A stretch of DNA of 64,000 nt. Origin: Arthrobacter cavernae (lineage in GTDB: Bacteria > Actinomycetota > Actinomycetes > Actinomycetales > Micrococcaceae). Below the pieces are notes generated by a model. That model was not told the origin of the DNA and searched no databases. It saw only the letters and a program-made list of their open reading frames with translations. This document shows, piece after piece, positions 26,376 to 35,133 of this stretch (positions are counted from its first letter, which is position 1; each line of letters begins with the position of its first letter). Location of the stretch: positions 186,001 through 250,000 of the forward strand of contig NZ_JAFNLL010000002.1 of NCBI RefSeq assembly GCF_017368795.1, in the 5' to 3' direction. A program made the position numbers and the translations under genes.

Positions 26376-27685
26376 GCGATCCGGTCGATGATCAGCTGCT
26401 GCGCGGGGCGTGACCCCTCCGGTGCAATGACCACGGCACCCTCGAGTGCTTCCTTGGCCCGTTCGAATTTCTCCGGCGTGTCCGTCAGGAGCGTCATGAG
26501 GGGCTCGCCGGCGCGCACGGTGGCACCCGGCTTGGCGTGCATGTGCACGCCGGCCCCGGCCTGCACAATGTCCTCTTTCCGGGCCCGGCCGGCGCCGAGG
26601 CGCCAGGCGGCCACACCGACGGACAGGGCGTCGAGCCCTACGAGCACGCCGTCGGCGGGCGCGTAGAGGGTCTCGGATTCCCTGGCCACGGGGAGTTTGG
26701 CCCGCGGGTCGCCGCCCTGTGCCTCGATCATGCGGTTCCAGACGTCCATCGCGCGGCCGTCCTTGAGCGCGGCGGCGGGATCGGCGCCGTGCACTCCGGC
26801 GCCGGCCAGCATCTCTTCCGCAAGCCGGAGGGTCAGTTCGACGACGTCTTCCGGACCGCCGCCTGCCAGCACTTCCACGGATTCCTCGACCTCGATGGCG
26901 TTGCCGGCGGTAAGCCCCAGCGGCGTCGCCATGTTGGTCAGGAGCGCCACCGTGTGCACGCCCGCGTCCTTGCCCAGTGCCACCATGGTCTCGGCCAGCT
27001 CGCGGGCCTTGGCCTCGTCCTTCATGAAGGCGCCGGAACCGACCTTGACATCAAGCACCAGCGATCCCGTGCCCTCGGCAATCTTCTTGCTCATGATCGA
27101 GGACGCAATGAGCGGGATGGCCTCCACCGTGCCCGTGACGTCGCGGAGCGCGTAAAGCTTCTTGTCCGCCGGGGCCAGTCCTGCACCGGCGGCACAGATG
27201 ACGGCACCCACGTCCTGCAACTGGGCCATCATTTCCTCGCTGCTCAGGGCCGCACGCCAGCCCGGAATGGCCTCCAGCTTGTCCAGCGTGCCACCGGTGT
27301 GGCCGAGTCCGCGGCCCGAAAGCTGCGGCACGGCCACGCCGAAGACGGCCACCAGCGGGGCCAGCGGCAGGGTGATCTTGTCCCCCACACCGCCGGTGGA
27401 GTGCTTGTCCGTGGTGGCCTTCATGCCGCCGTCGGGCCTTCTCAAAGCGGAGAAGTCCATCCGCTCGCCCGAGGCGATCATCGCCGCGGTCCAGCGGGAG
27501 ATCTCGGCGCGGTCCATGCCGTTGAGCAGGATGGCCATGTTCAGGGCTGCCATCTGCTCCTCGGCGATCACGCCGCGGGTGTAGGCATCCACCGTCCAAT
27601 CGATCTGTTCCGGGCTCAAGGTGCCCTTGTCCCGCTTGATGCTGATGATTTGAACAGCATCAAACGGTTCGTTTGCTTGTGTCAT
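26372..27685 (-). CDS. deoA: Thymidine phosphorylase (pyrimidine-nucleoside phosphorylase)
   Basis: A 437-residue enzyme splitting thymidine (or uridine) to the free base and (deoxy)ribose-1-phosphate. The family signature HTGGTLDKLEAIPG lies after STGGVGDKITLPLAPLVAVFGVAVP, and the phosphate-binding and pyrimidine-like domains at the C terminus (about 345-437) are complete. ATG 27685 has GGAGGAACC upstream; this start lies within the end of cdd (26-nt overlap), so translation is probably coupled. The stop codon is part of the 61-bp repeat, meaning that the last residues (IDRIA) abut the repeat directly. Confidence 0.94.
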   Translation of the reverse strand: MTQANEPFDAVQIISIKRDKGTLSPEQIDWTVDAYTRGVIAEEQMAALNMAILLNGMDRAEISRWTAAMIASGERMDFSALRRPDGGMKATTDKHSTGGVGDKITLPLAPLVAVFGVAVPQLSGRGLGHTGGTLDKLEAIPGWRAALSSEEMMAQLQDVGAVICAAGAGLAPADKKLYALRDVTGTVEAIPLIASSIMSKKIAEGTGSLVLDVKVGSGAFMKDEAKARELAETMVALGKDAGVHTVALLTNMATPLGLTAGNAIEVEESVEVLAGGGPEDVVELTLRLAEEMLAGAGVHGADPAAALKDGRAMDVWNRMIEAQGGDPRAKLPVARESETLYAPADGVLVGLDALSVGVAAWRLGAGRARKEDIVQAGAGVHMHAKPGATVRAGEPLMTLLTDTPEKFERAKEALEGAVVIAPEGSRPAQQLIIDRIA

Positions 27686-28085
27686 CGAGGTTCCTCCAGA
27701 TTTCCGGACCAAAGGCATCGGGCAGCACCTGATCCATGCTCTTGATGCCCTGCGTCGTCATGAGCTGCATTCCTGGCGCCCGGAACTCATACAGCAATTG
27801 CCGGCAGCGCCCGCACGGCATGAGCACCTTACCTGTGGAATCCACACAATAGAAGGCGGCCAGGCGGCCGCCGCCGCTCATGTGGAGCTGCCCCACCAGT
27901 GCGCACTCGGCGCACAGGGTGAGGCCGTAGCTGGCATTCTCGACGTTGCAGCCGCTGATGATCCGGCCGTCCTCGGTGAGGGCTGCCGCCCCCACCGGGA
28001 ACTTCGAATACGGCGCGTAGGCCCGTTCCATGGCGGCGAGGGCGGCCGTTTCCAGGGCTTTCCAGTCCACGTACCTTTCGGCCAA
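27660..28085 (-). CDS. cdd: Cytidine deaminase
   Basis: A 141-residue zinc enzyme of the homotetrameric type that converts cytidine and deoxycytidine to uridine and deoxyuridine. The zinc and catalytic motifs are CAECALVG (Cys-Ala-Glu) and PCGRCRQLL, preceded by CNVENASYGLTL. The TTG at 28085 with AAGGG seven bases upstream gives the usual N terminus; a GTG at 28070 is an alternative. It follows the permease gene by 3 nt and overlaps deoA, so uptake and salvage are one transcriptional unit. Confidence 0.94.
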   Translation of the reverse strand: MAERYVDWKALETAALAAMERAYAPYSKFPVGAAALTEDGRIISGCNVENASYGLTLCAECALVGQLHMSGGGRLAAFYCVDSTGKVLMPCGRCRQLLYEFRAPGMQLMTTQGIKSMDQVLPDAFGPEIWRNLDDTSKRTV

Positions 28086-28088
28086 GGC

Positions 28089-29387
28089 TCAGCCCTTCAC
28101 GTACGGTATGCCGCTGGCCGCCGGTGGCCTCGACCTGCCCACCAGACCGGCGACGGCGAAAATCGTCACCAGGTACGGCAGCATCGCCATGAACTGGCTC
28201 GGCACCGGAGTGCCGATGATGCCCAGGATGGACTGCAGGTTGTAGGCGAAGCCGAAGAGCAGCGAGGCCAGGAAAGCACCGATCGGGTTCCAGCGGCCGA
28301 AGATCAGGGCAGCCAAGGCAATGAAGCCTCGACCACCGGAGATCTCCTTGGTGAAGGAGTCGATGGTCACCAACGTGAAGACTGCGCCGCCAATGCCGGC
28401 GATGGCACCGCCGAGCGTCACGTTCCAGAAGCGGGTGGCGTTGACGTTGATGCCCAAGGTGTCCGCCGCTTGCGGGTGCTCCCCCACGGCCCGAACACGC
28501 AGTCCCCAGCGTGTCTTGAACAAGCCGAACCACACCACGGCGACAGCCACATACATGAGGTAGCCCGCAATGGACTGCTCGAACAGGATTGGTCCGATGA
28601 TCGGGATGTCAGAGAGGAACGGAATCGGCAGGATGTCCAGCCGGCCGGGAGTGTTGAACTGCGCCTTGTTGGGAACCATGACAGTGCCGAACAGGAAGCC
28701 CGTCAGGCCGGAGACCAGGACGTTCAGGACTACGCCCACGATGATCTGGTTGACGAGGTACTTGATGCTGAAGACGGCCAGCACCATGGACACCGCGGCG
28801 CCGGCGGCGGCAGCGGCGATCAGGCCGACATAAGGGCTGCCGGTCACGGTGGCCACCAGGGCGGCCGTGAACGCGCCGCCGAGCAACTGGCCTTCGATTG
28901 CGATGTTGACGACTCCCACCCGCTCACACAGCACCCCTGAGAGCGAGCCGAACACCAGGGGCACAGCCAAGGTTACCGAGCCGGCAACAAGGCCCGCCAG
29001 GGAAATGGAGGGTTGGCGGGCACCCGCCACGATCCACACCAGGAGGGCAAACACGAAGACCACAGCGAACACGATGGGCAACCACTTGGGTGATCGCTCG
29101 CCGCGGGTCCAGAGGTAGATCGCATAGGCCGCCATGGCGAACAGCAGGATGGCCAGCACCATGCCGCCCACCTGCCCTGGAATCATGAGGGCCGGCACCT
29201 CAACTGCGTCACCGGGATCACTGATTTTCATTTCGGCTGTCTTCCCCGGCCCAAGGAGTCCGAAGAAGACCAGGGCCACCAACGACAGGACGCTGAGCGA
29301 GATGGGGACCTTCAACGAAGGACGGAGCGCGGCTGTGGGAGCCGGAGCGCCGGCCCCGGCTTTGGGGGCAGTGGACGTTGCGCTCAC
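28089..29387 (-). CDS. Nucleoside ABC transporter permease (second permease)
   Basis: A 432-residue membrane subunit of the BPD_transp_2 type with about ten helices. Conserved sequences include VNIAIEGQLLGGAF near 175-190, the cytoplasmic EAA-like loop KTRWGLRVRAVGEHPQAADTLGIN, and GGRGFIALAALIFGRWNPIGAFLASLLFGFA. It matches the NupQ/YufQ permeases of BMP-dependent purine nucleoside importers. The ATG overlaps the upstream permease stop by 4 nt. Downstream, cdd follows after 3 nt. Confidence 0.9.
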   Translation of the reverse strand: MSATSTAPKAGAGAPAPTAALRPSLKVPISLSVLSLVALVFFGLLGPGKTAEMKISDPGDAVEVPALMIPGQVGGMVLAILLFAMAAYAIYLWTRGERSPKWLPIVFAVVFVFALLVWIVAGARQPSISLAGLVAGSVTLAVPLVFGSLSGVLCERVGVVNIAIEGQLLGGAFTAALVATVTGSPYVGLIAAAAAGAAVSMVLAVFSIKYLVNQIIVGVVLNVLVSGLTGFLFGTVMVPNKAQFNTPGRLDILPIPFLSDIPIIGPILFEQSIAGYLMYVAVAVVWFGLFKTRWGLRVRAVGEHPQAADTLGINVNATRFWNVTLGGAIAGIGGAVFTLVTIDSFTKEISGGRGFIALAALIFGRWNPIGAFLASLLFGFAYNLQSILGIIGTPVPSQFMAMLPYLVTIFAVAGLVGRSRPPAASGIPYVKG

Positions 29388-30724
29388 TTTGCACCTCCGG
29401 TGGCGTTGGCAACGGCAGCCTGTGGAGCCACCTTGGGTGTCTTGCTCTTCTTCTTGGGCTCAAGCCGGAAGATGGACCTGATCAGCGGGGGTGCCGCGAT
29501 GAACAGGACAATCAGGGACTGGACCACGAGCACGATGTCGATGGGCGTGCCCGTTTGGATCTGCATCTGGACTGCGCCCGCGCGGAAAGCACCGAACAGG
29601 AGGCCTGCGAAGAACGTCCCCCACGGCGTACTCCTGCCCAGCAGCGCAACCGTGATGGCGTCGAAGCCTATCTGGGCGGCAACACCGCCGGTAAGGACCT
29701 TTTCTGTACCGGCTACCTGGGCCACGCCACCGAAGGCCGCGAGGGCTCCGGCGAATGCCATGACCAGGATGGTGGCACGGGGTACCTTGACGCCGGCAGT
29801 TCGGGCGGCAACCAGGTTGGCGCCCACGGCGCGGAACTCGAATCCGATGGTTGAGCGGTTAAGCATCCACCAGACGCCGTACGTCAGCAGCACGGCCACC
29901 AGGAAGCCCAAGTGAAGCCGCGAGCCCGGAATAAGCACCGGATACGTGGCTGTCTCGTCCAGGCGCGGCGAAATGGGGCTGTTGTCTCCCGGGCGCCGGA
30001 ACGCGGCTGTATTCAGGAGGAAGTCCAACAGGAACAGTGCGACGTAGTTCAGCATGATGGTCACGATGACCTCGTGCGCACCGGTCCTGGCCTTGAGGAT
30101 GCCGACGATCGCGCCCCACGCGGCACCGCCCAGGACGCCCATGACGATGACGAGCAGCAGGTGCAGGCCGAACGGCAAATGCCACGTGAACCCAACGTAG
30201 GCAGCCAACGTGGCGCTGATGATGATCTGGCCTTGGGCACCGATGTTGAACAGGCCCGCACGGAAAGCCAGGGCCACGCCAAGGCCCGCGCAAATCAGCG
30301 GGGTTGCCACCGTCAGGGTTTCCAGCAACGGCTGGAAACCCTGGCGCGGGTTGAAGACCGAGCCTTGGAACAACGCGACGTAGCTCTCCGTCATGGCTTC
30401 CCATGTAGCCAGCAGGAAGTCCGTGGGACGGGCGAACAAGTAACTTGACGTCTCTGCGACGTCACCGTCTGTACTGGCGATGAGCAGGCCGCCCAGAAAG
30501 AGCGCCACGATGACCGCCAGGACGGACACGAAGCCGTTGCCCATGACGATCCTGCGCAGCAGGCTGCCCTGCCGGTGGCCCGTGTCCCCGCTCTGGCTTG
30601 AGACCGGGACAAGGGACGGTTCCAGCATCCCGCCTGCGGTATCGAGTACGACGTCCGCCGCTTGTACCTCCGACGTGGATTCGTCGGGATTCTTGTCCTT
30701 ACTGGACTTGTCCTTACTGGCCAT
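29384..30724 (-). CDS. Nucleoside ABC transporter permease (first permease)
   Basis: A 446-residue membrane subunit that pairs with the following permease, resembling NupP/YufP. A hydrophilic N terminus of about 65 residues precedes the helices. Markers are LFNIGAQGQIIISATLAAY, the loop STIGFEFRAVGANLVAARTAGVKV and GFDAITVALLGRSTPWGTFFAGLLFGAFRAG. It overlaps the ATPase gene by 11 nt upstream and the other permease by 4 nt downstream, so all three are translationally coupled. Confidence 0.9.
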   Translation of the reverse strand: MASKDKSSKDKNPDESTSEVQAADVVLDTAGGMLEPSLVPVSSQSGDTGHRQGSLLRRIVMGNGFVSVLAVIVALFLGGLLIASTDGDVAETSSYLFARPTDFLLATWEAMTESYVALFQGSVFNPRQGFQPLLETLTVATPLICAGLGVALAFRAGLFNIGAQGQIIISATLAAYVGFTWHLPFGLHLLLVIVMGVLGGAAWGAIVGILKARTGAHEVIVTIMLNYVALFLLDFLLNTAAFRRPGDNSPISPRLDETATYPVLIPGSRLHLGFLVAVLLTYGVWWMLNRSTIGFEFRAVGANLVAARTAGVKVPRATILVMAFAGALAAFGGVAQVAGTEKVLTGGVAAQIGFDAITVALLGRSTPWGTFFAGLLFGAFRAGAVQMQIQTGTPIDIVLVVQSLIVLFIAAPPLIRSIFRLEPKKKSKTPKVAPQAAVANATGGAK

Positions 30725-32243
30725 CGGAGCCTCTTTCCGGGCCGACGCCGGCCATCATCAAACCAAGGGTGTCCCTTGGCGTTCCCGCGGGAACGATGCC
30801 CACGAGCTTCCCCTTGTAAAGCACGGCGATCCTGTCCGCGAGCTCAATAACCTCATCGAGTTCGGTGGAGACGATCATGACCGGCGTTCCGACGTCGCGC
30901 TCCGCGACGATGCGCTTGTGCAGGAACTCGATGGAACCTACGTCCACGCCGCGCGTCGGTTGGCTCGCGATGAAGAGCCGCAAGGGCCGGGACAGTTCCC
31001 GCGCCATGACCACCTTTTGCTGGTTGCCGCCGGACAGTGTTCCGGCCGCTGAACCCGCCGAAGGGGTCCGGATGTCGAACTCCTCGATTTTGGCTTTGGC
31101 GTTCTCCGCCACCTTGGCGGGCTTCATGCTGATGCCGCTGGCGAACGGGGCCTGGTCGTAGAGGTCCAGCACCAGGTTTTCCGCCACCGAGAAGGGACCC
31201 ACGAGCCCGTCCACGGTGCGGTCCTCGGGAACGAAGCCGACGCCCGAGCGCAGCACGTCCTTGACTGGCAGCCCCAGGAGCTGCTTGCCGTCCAGCATCA
31301 CGGAGCCAGTGACATGCGGCTGAATACCCAGGATGGCTTCTGTCAGTTCCGTCTGTCCGTTGCCTTGGACACCCGCGACGGCGAGGATCTCGCCCTGGGC
31401 GATGTCGAAGCTGATGCCGTCCACCACGTTGGTGCCGTTGGGTGCGCGGACCGTCAGGTTTTCCACCACGAACGTGGTTTCCTTCGGCTGGGAAGCGGCC
31501 TTGTTCAGGCTCAGGCTGACGGGCCTGCCCACCATCATGGAGGCCAGCTCGGTGGCCGAGGCCGTGGGTGGAGCATCCCCCACCACCTTGCCGCGGCGGA
31601 TCACAGTGATGACGTCCGAAACGGCCTTCACTTCGCGCAGTTTGTGCGAGATGAACACGATGGACGTGCCCCCCGCCCTGAGTTGGCGCATGATGTCCAG
31701 GAGCTCGTCCGTTTCCTGCGGCGTGAGCACCGCCGTGGGTTCGTCGAGGATGAGCACCTTGGCTTCGCGGACGAGCGCCTTGATGATTTCGACGCGCTGC
31801 TGCACGCCTACTGGCAGGTCCTCGACGAGTGCATCCGGGTCCACGTCGAAGCCATACTTCGCGGAGATGTCCCGGATCTTCTTCCTGGTCTCGTCGATAC
31901 TAAGGACGCCGCCGAAGGATGTCGGTTCGGCCCCCAAGGCCACGTTTTCAGCAACCGTAAAGACGGGAACCAGCATGAAGTGCTGGTGCACCATGCCGAT
32001 GCCGGCAGCCATGGCATCACCGGGTCCGCGGAAGTTGACGGGCCGGTCGTCAACCAGGATTTGACCGGCTGTGGGCTCATAGAGTCCGTACAGCACGTTC
32101 ATGAGGGTTGATTTACCGGCTCCGTTTTCGCCGAGGAGGCAGTGGATCTGGGCGGATTCGACCACGAGGTCGATGTCTTGGTTGGCGTAGAAGGTCCCGA
32201 AGGCTTTCGAGATCCCCTTCAATTCGAGTTTCACAACTCCCAC
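30714..32243 (-). CDS. Nucleoside ABC transporter double ATP-binding protein
   Basis: A 509-residue protein with two fused ATPase domains, like NupO/YufO and the sugar RbsA type. Domain 1 has Walker [10 protein letters not shown] (about 39-47), a degenerate signature LPVGVQQRVEIIKAL and Walker [12 protein letters not shown]. Domain 2 (from about 265) has a weakened Walker A (GVQGNGQTEL) but an intact [15 protein letters not shown]; its Walker B carries Gln in place of Glu (IASQPTRGVDVG), which is normal in this subfamily. GTG 32243 is used; a GTG at 32234 is also possible. A terminator and a 61-bp repeat separate it from the receptor gene. Confidence 0.9.
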   Translation of the reverse strand: MGVVKLELKGISKAFGTFYANQDIDLVVESAQIHCLLGENGAGKSTLMNVLYGLYEPTAGQILVDDRPVNFRGPGDAMAAGIGMVHQHFMLVPVFTVAENVALGAEPTSFGGVLSIDETRKKIRDISAKYGFDVDPDALVEDLPVGVQQRVEIIKALVREAKVLILDEPTAVLTPQETDELLDIMRQLRAGGTSIVFISHKLREVKAVSDVITVIRRGKVVGDAPPTASATELASMMVGRPVSLSLNKAASQPKETTFVVENLTVRAPNGTNVVDGISFDIAQGEILAVAGVQGNGQTELTEAILGIQPHVTGSVMLDGKQLLGLPVKDVLRSGVGFVPEDRTVDGLVGPFSVAENLVLDLYDQAPFASGISMKPAKVAENAKAKIEEFDIRTPSAGSAAGTLSGGNQQKVVMARELSRPLRLFIASQPTRGVDVGSIEFLHKRIVAERDVGTPVMIVSTELDEVIELADRIAVLYKGKLVGIVPAGTPRDTLGLMMAGVGPERGSDGQ

Positions 32244-32299
32244 CGTTCTTTAGTCCGAGGGACGGCTGTACTGCTCAAGCACCAATCTGCTTGGGCAAA

Positions 32300-32360
32300 G
32301 CCTATCTTGCGAGGGCCCCGAAGCGAGCGCAGCGAGCTTTGGGAGCAAGATAGGCGCTAG
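32300..32360. repeat. Structured 61-bp repeat, copy 2
   Basis: Copy 2 of the element at 26315-26375. Its 11-bp terminal stem (32300-32310 with 32345-32355) is perfect, and the two copies differ in the stem in ways that preserve pairing. It lies between the bmp terminator and the ATPase gene. Confidence 0.8.
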
Positions 32361-32372
32361 TCAGGGCAAAAA

Positions 32373-32410
32373 CGCGCCGCCAGTACCGAAGGCACGGTAC
32401 TGGCGGCGCG
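32373..32410 (-). terminator. Intrinsic terminator after the BMP lipoprotein gene
   Basis: A perfect 15-bp stem (32373-32387 with 32396-32410), 8-nt loop, begins 12 nt after the stop and is followed on the minus strand by TTTTT. This is the clearest classical terminator in the window. Confidence 0.88.
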
Positions 32411-32422
32411 TCCAGGAATTGT

Positions 32423-33529
32423 TTACTTCTTGGGGCTGGCCTGCGACTGGACCACGAGCTTGCCGGAGACAATGTCTGCCTTGAGCGCGTCCAGCTCGGA
32501 CTTCGTTTCGGCGGAGACCGCGGAGTCGAGGTCGTGGAACGGAGCGAGCGCGACGCCGTCGTTGGCCAGGGTGCCGACGTAGGCAGCGTTGCTGAACTTG
32601 CCTTCCGTGTCGTCCTTGACGACCGCCTCAACGGCCTCGCCCATCTGCTTGACCACGGAGGTCAGCATGAGGTCCTTGTACTCAGGCGCTGTGAGGTAGC
32701 CGTCGGAGTCCACCCAGATAAGCTTGACGTCCTTGCCGGCCGCCTTGGCTTCCCTGAGAGCGGCGCCCGCACCCTTTCCGACCGGACCGGCGACAGGCAT
32801 CACGATGTCCGCACCCTGATCCAGCAGGTTCAGGGTGACCTGCTTGCCGGTGTCCTGTTTGTCAAAGTCGCCCGTGAACGAACCGTCCTGGGTGGCCTTG
32901 TCCCAGCCAACCACCTGGACGGACTTGCCCTTGGCCTTGTTGTAGGCCTGAACGCCGTCATAGAAACCGTCCATGAAGATGGTCACGGTGGGGATCTTGA
33001 TGCCGCCGAAGGTGCCGACCTTGCCGGTCTTGGACGTTGCCGCTGCTGCATAGCCCGCCAGGTAGGCAGCCTGGGCGGTGTCGTAGACAACCGCCTTCAC
33101 GTTGGCGAGGGGGGCGTCGTAGGCGAAGTCGATGATCGCGAAGTGCTTGTCGGTGTTGGCTGCTGCGGCGGCCTTGGTGGCGTCGCCCAGAAGGAAGCCG
33201 ACCGTGAAGGTCAGGTTGCAGCCTGCGCTCATCATGCCGTTCAGGTTGGCTTCATAGTCGCTGTTGGACTTGGACTCGGCGGACTTGACCGTGATGCCAA
33301 GGTCCTTCTCGGTCTTCTTCAGGCCGTCGTAGGAGGACTGGTTGAAGGACTGGTCATCGAATCCGCCGGCGTCGGAGACGATGCATCCGACGAAGTCGCT
33401 TTTAGTGGCGGTGCCGGAACCGGCGTCGGGGGCTGCTCCACAGCCGCTGAGCAGGAGCGCAGCGGCACCCGCAGTTGCAACACCGGCCATTGAACCGCGC
33501 TTGAGGGTAGCACGCAGTGGGTTCTTCAA
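32423..33529 (-). CDS. BMP family nucleoside-binding lipoprotein
   Basis: A 368-residue receptor of the Bmp/Med/NupN family. The lipoprotein signal has core MAGVATAGAAALLLSGC, so the lipid Cys is near residue 31. The body follows with FVGCIVSDAGGFDDQSFNQSSYDGL, typical of Bmp proteins, and PVAGPVGKGAGAALREA. It delivers purine nucleosides to the downstream transporter. TTG 33529 is preferred over an upstream start because GGAGG lies six bases before it and the signal peptide begins there. The strong terminator after the gene would let the receptor be made in excess over the membrane complex. Confidence 0.92.
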   Translation of the reverse strand: MKNPLRATLKRGSMAGVATAGAAALLLSGCGAAPDAGSGTATKSDFVGCIVSDAGGFDDQSFNQSSYDGLKKTEKDLGITVKSAESKSNSDYEANLNGMMSAGCNLTFTVGFLLGDATKAAAAANTDKHFAIIDFAYDAPLANVKAVVYDTAQAAYLAGYAAAATSKTGKVGTFGGIKIPTVTIFMDGFYDGVQAYNKAKGKSVQVVGWDKATQDGSFTGDFDKQDTGKQVTLNLLDQGADIVMPVAGPVGKGAGAALREAKAAGKDVKLIWVDSDGYLTAPEYKDLMLTSVVKQMGEAVEAVVKDDTEGKFSNAAYVGTLANDGVALAPFHDLDSAVSAETKSELDALKADIVSGKLVVQSQASPKK

Positions 33530-33752
33530 TTTTCCTCCAGGAAGAAAGAGATTGGCGCTACGACGGATGGTCAATGAGTGTCCGTTTCGAATACCCCTAG
33601 GCAGAAATTCTGTTTTCACTGAAGTTTCGCAGCACTGCGCCGAAGCGCCTTGATAGCACCAACACTAGTGGCGTGGACCACACGCGAGTAGCACAAATCA
33701 GTCCCCTTGGGCAGATTGTTGACCTTTTGTTACCAAGCAGTAGCCGGGCGCG

Positions 33753-33774
33753 CAAGTCACAGGCAAGTCACAGG
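33753..33774. repeat. Tandem 11-bp direct repeat
   Basis: CAAGTCACAGG occurs twice head to tail in the spacer after the M20 gene stop. Too short to classify; possibly replication slippage. Confidence 0.7.
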
Positions 33775-33814
33775 CGGACGGGCATCTTTCCGGTGTTGGT
33801 GCCGGGAAGGGTTC

Positions 33815-35014
33815 CTACGAGTTGCGGATGGTGCGCAGGGCGGCCGCCGTGAGCACGCGGATCGCGCAGCCGAGGGCGCGCTCGTCGACGATGAAGTCGC
33901 CGCGGTGGAGGTCGTATTCTTCGCCCCCGGGAACGTGTGTGCCCAGGCGCATCATGGCACCGGGGAGATCGGCAAGGAACCAAGCGAAATCCTCGCCGCC
34001 CATGGACTGCGGGGTCAGCACTACAGCGTGCTCCCCCAGCTCGGCGCGGGCAGCCGCCTCGATGATGGCGGTTTCGTGCTCGGAGTTGACCACGGGAGGG
34101 ACGCCCCGCGTGTGTTCCAGGTGGACGTCCACTCCGTACGGGGCGGCGACCTGCTGCACGACGTCGTCGAGCAATTCGCCTGCACTGTGCCAGGCGTCGC
34201 GGTCCAGGCAGCGCATGGTCCCGGCCATGTAGCCGTTGGCGGGGATGGCGTTGGGTGCCGAGCCCGCCGAGATCTGGCCCCACACCACGGACACGCCGCT
34301 GCGGACGTCCACGCGGCGGGACAGCACCGCCGGGACGTTGACGGCGATCTGGGACAGGGCAAAGACCAGGTCCTCGGTCAGGTGCGGGCGCGAGGTGTGG
34401 CCGCCGCGGCCGGTCAGCTCGATCTTGATGGTGTCCGAGGCGGAGGTGATGGCGCCGATGCGGGTGCCGATCTGTCCGACGTTGATGCGCGGGTCGCAGT
34501 GCAGGGCGAGGATGCGCGGCACACCCTCCAGGACACCCTGCTCGATGCAGGACAGCGCGCCGCCGGGCATGGTCTCCTCGGCCGGCTGGAAGATGATGCG
34601 CACGGCGCCGCCCAGCGGGGTGCTTTCGTGCATCCGATGCAGCACGAGGGCGATGCCCAACATGGTGGCGGTGTGGATGTCGTGGCCGCAGGCATGGGTA
34701 ACGCCATGGTTCTTTGAGGCAAACGGAAGGCCCGTCTCCTCGATGATCGGTAGGGCGTCGATGTCGCCGCGGAGGGCGGTCGCGATGGGGCCCTCCCCAA
34801 CGTCCACCGTCAGTCCGGTGCCTTCGAGGCGCCGGGGCTTCAGGCCGGCAGCCTCCAGGCGCTCGACAAGCTTGTCCGTGGTGCGGAACTCCTTGAAGGA
34901 AAGTTCAGGGTGCGCATGCAGGTCACGGCGGAATTCGGTCAGTTCCGGCAGAAGGTCGTCCAGCCAGGGCCCGACAGCGGGGGTCGGCTCGGTTTCAGTC
35001 GAGTAATTGCGCAC
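33815..35014 (-). CDS. M20 family metallo-amidohydrolase (hippurate hydrolase/aminoacylase-like)
   Basis: A 399-residue zinc hydrolase of the M20D amidohydrolase group. Metal-binding segments are RGDIDALPI, THACGHDIHTATMLG, FQPAEETMPGG (catalytic Glu), a His at ALHCDPRINVG and the C-terminal MGGEDFAWF. Dimerisation domain residues GRGGHTSRPH are present. Members hydrolyse N-acyl amino acids, hippurate or auxin conjugates; the substrate cannot be chosen. GTG 35014 has TATGGT six bases upstream and no ribosome site. It follows manC by 119 bp. Confidence 0.9.
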   Translation of the reverse strand: MRNYSTETEPTPAVGPWLDDLLPELTEFRRDLHAHPELSFKEFRTTDKLVERLEAAGLKPRRLEGTGLTVDVGEGPIATALRGDIDALPIIEETGLPFASKNHGVTHACGHDIHTATMLGIALVLHRMHESTPLGGAVRIIFQPAEETMPGGALSCIEQGVLEGVPRILALHCDPRINVGQIGTRIGAITSASDTIKIELTGRGGHTSRPHLTEDLVFALSQIAVNVPAVLSRRVDVRSGVSVVWGQISAGSAPNAIPANGYMAGTMRCLDRDAWHSAGELLDDVVQQVAAPYGVDVHLEHTRGVPPVVNSEHETAIIEAAARAELGEHAVVLTPQSMGGEDFAWFLADLPGAMMRLGTHVPGGEEYDLHRGDFIVDERALGCAIRVLTAAALRTIRNS

Positions 35015-35020
35015 GTCACA

Positions 35021-35026
35021 ACCATA
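35021..35026 (-). promoter_or_regulatory. -10 element of leaderless promoter (M20 gene)
   Basis: TATGGT on the minus strand, 6 nt (TGTGAC), then GTG 35014. Confidence 0.5.
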
Positions 35027-35133
35027 GCCACCCGGGCCCGGCCGCGCCTGAAAGTCGCCTCTTGGTTACGCCATGTTCACCGTTGGCAGTCCCCGGGAGA
35101 CGAACGACGGTATGAGGGCCGCCGCTTAAGGCC

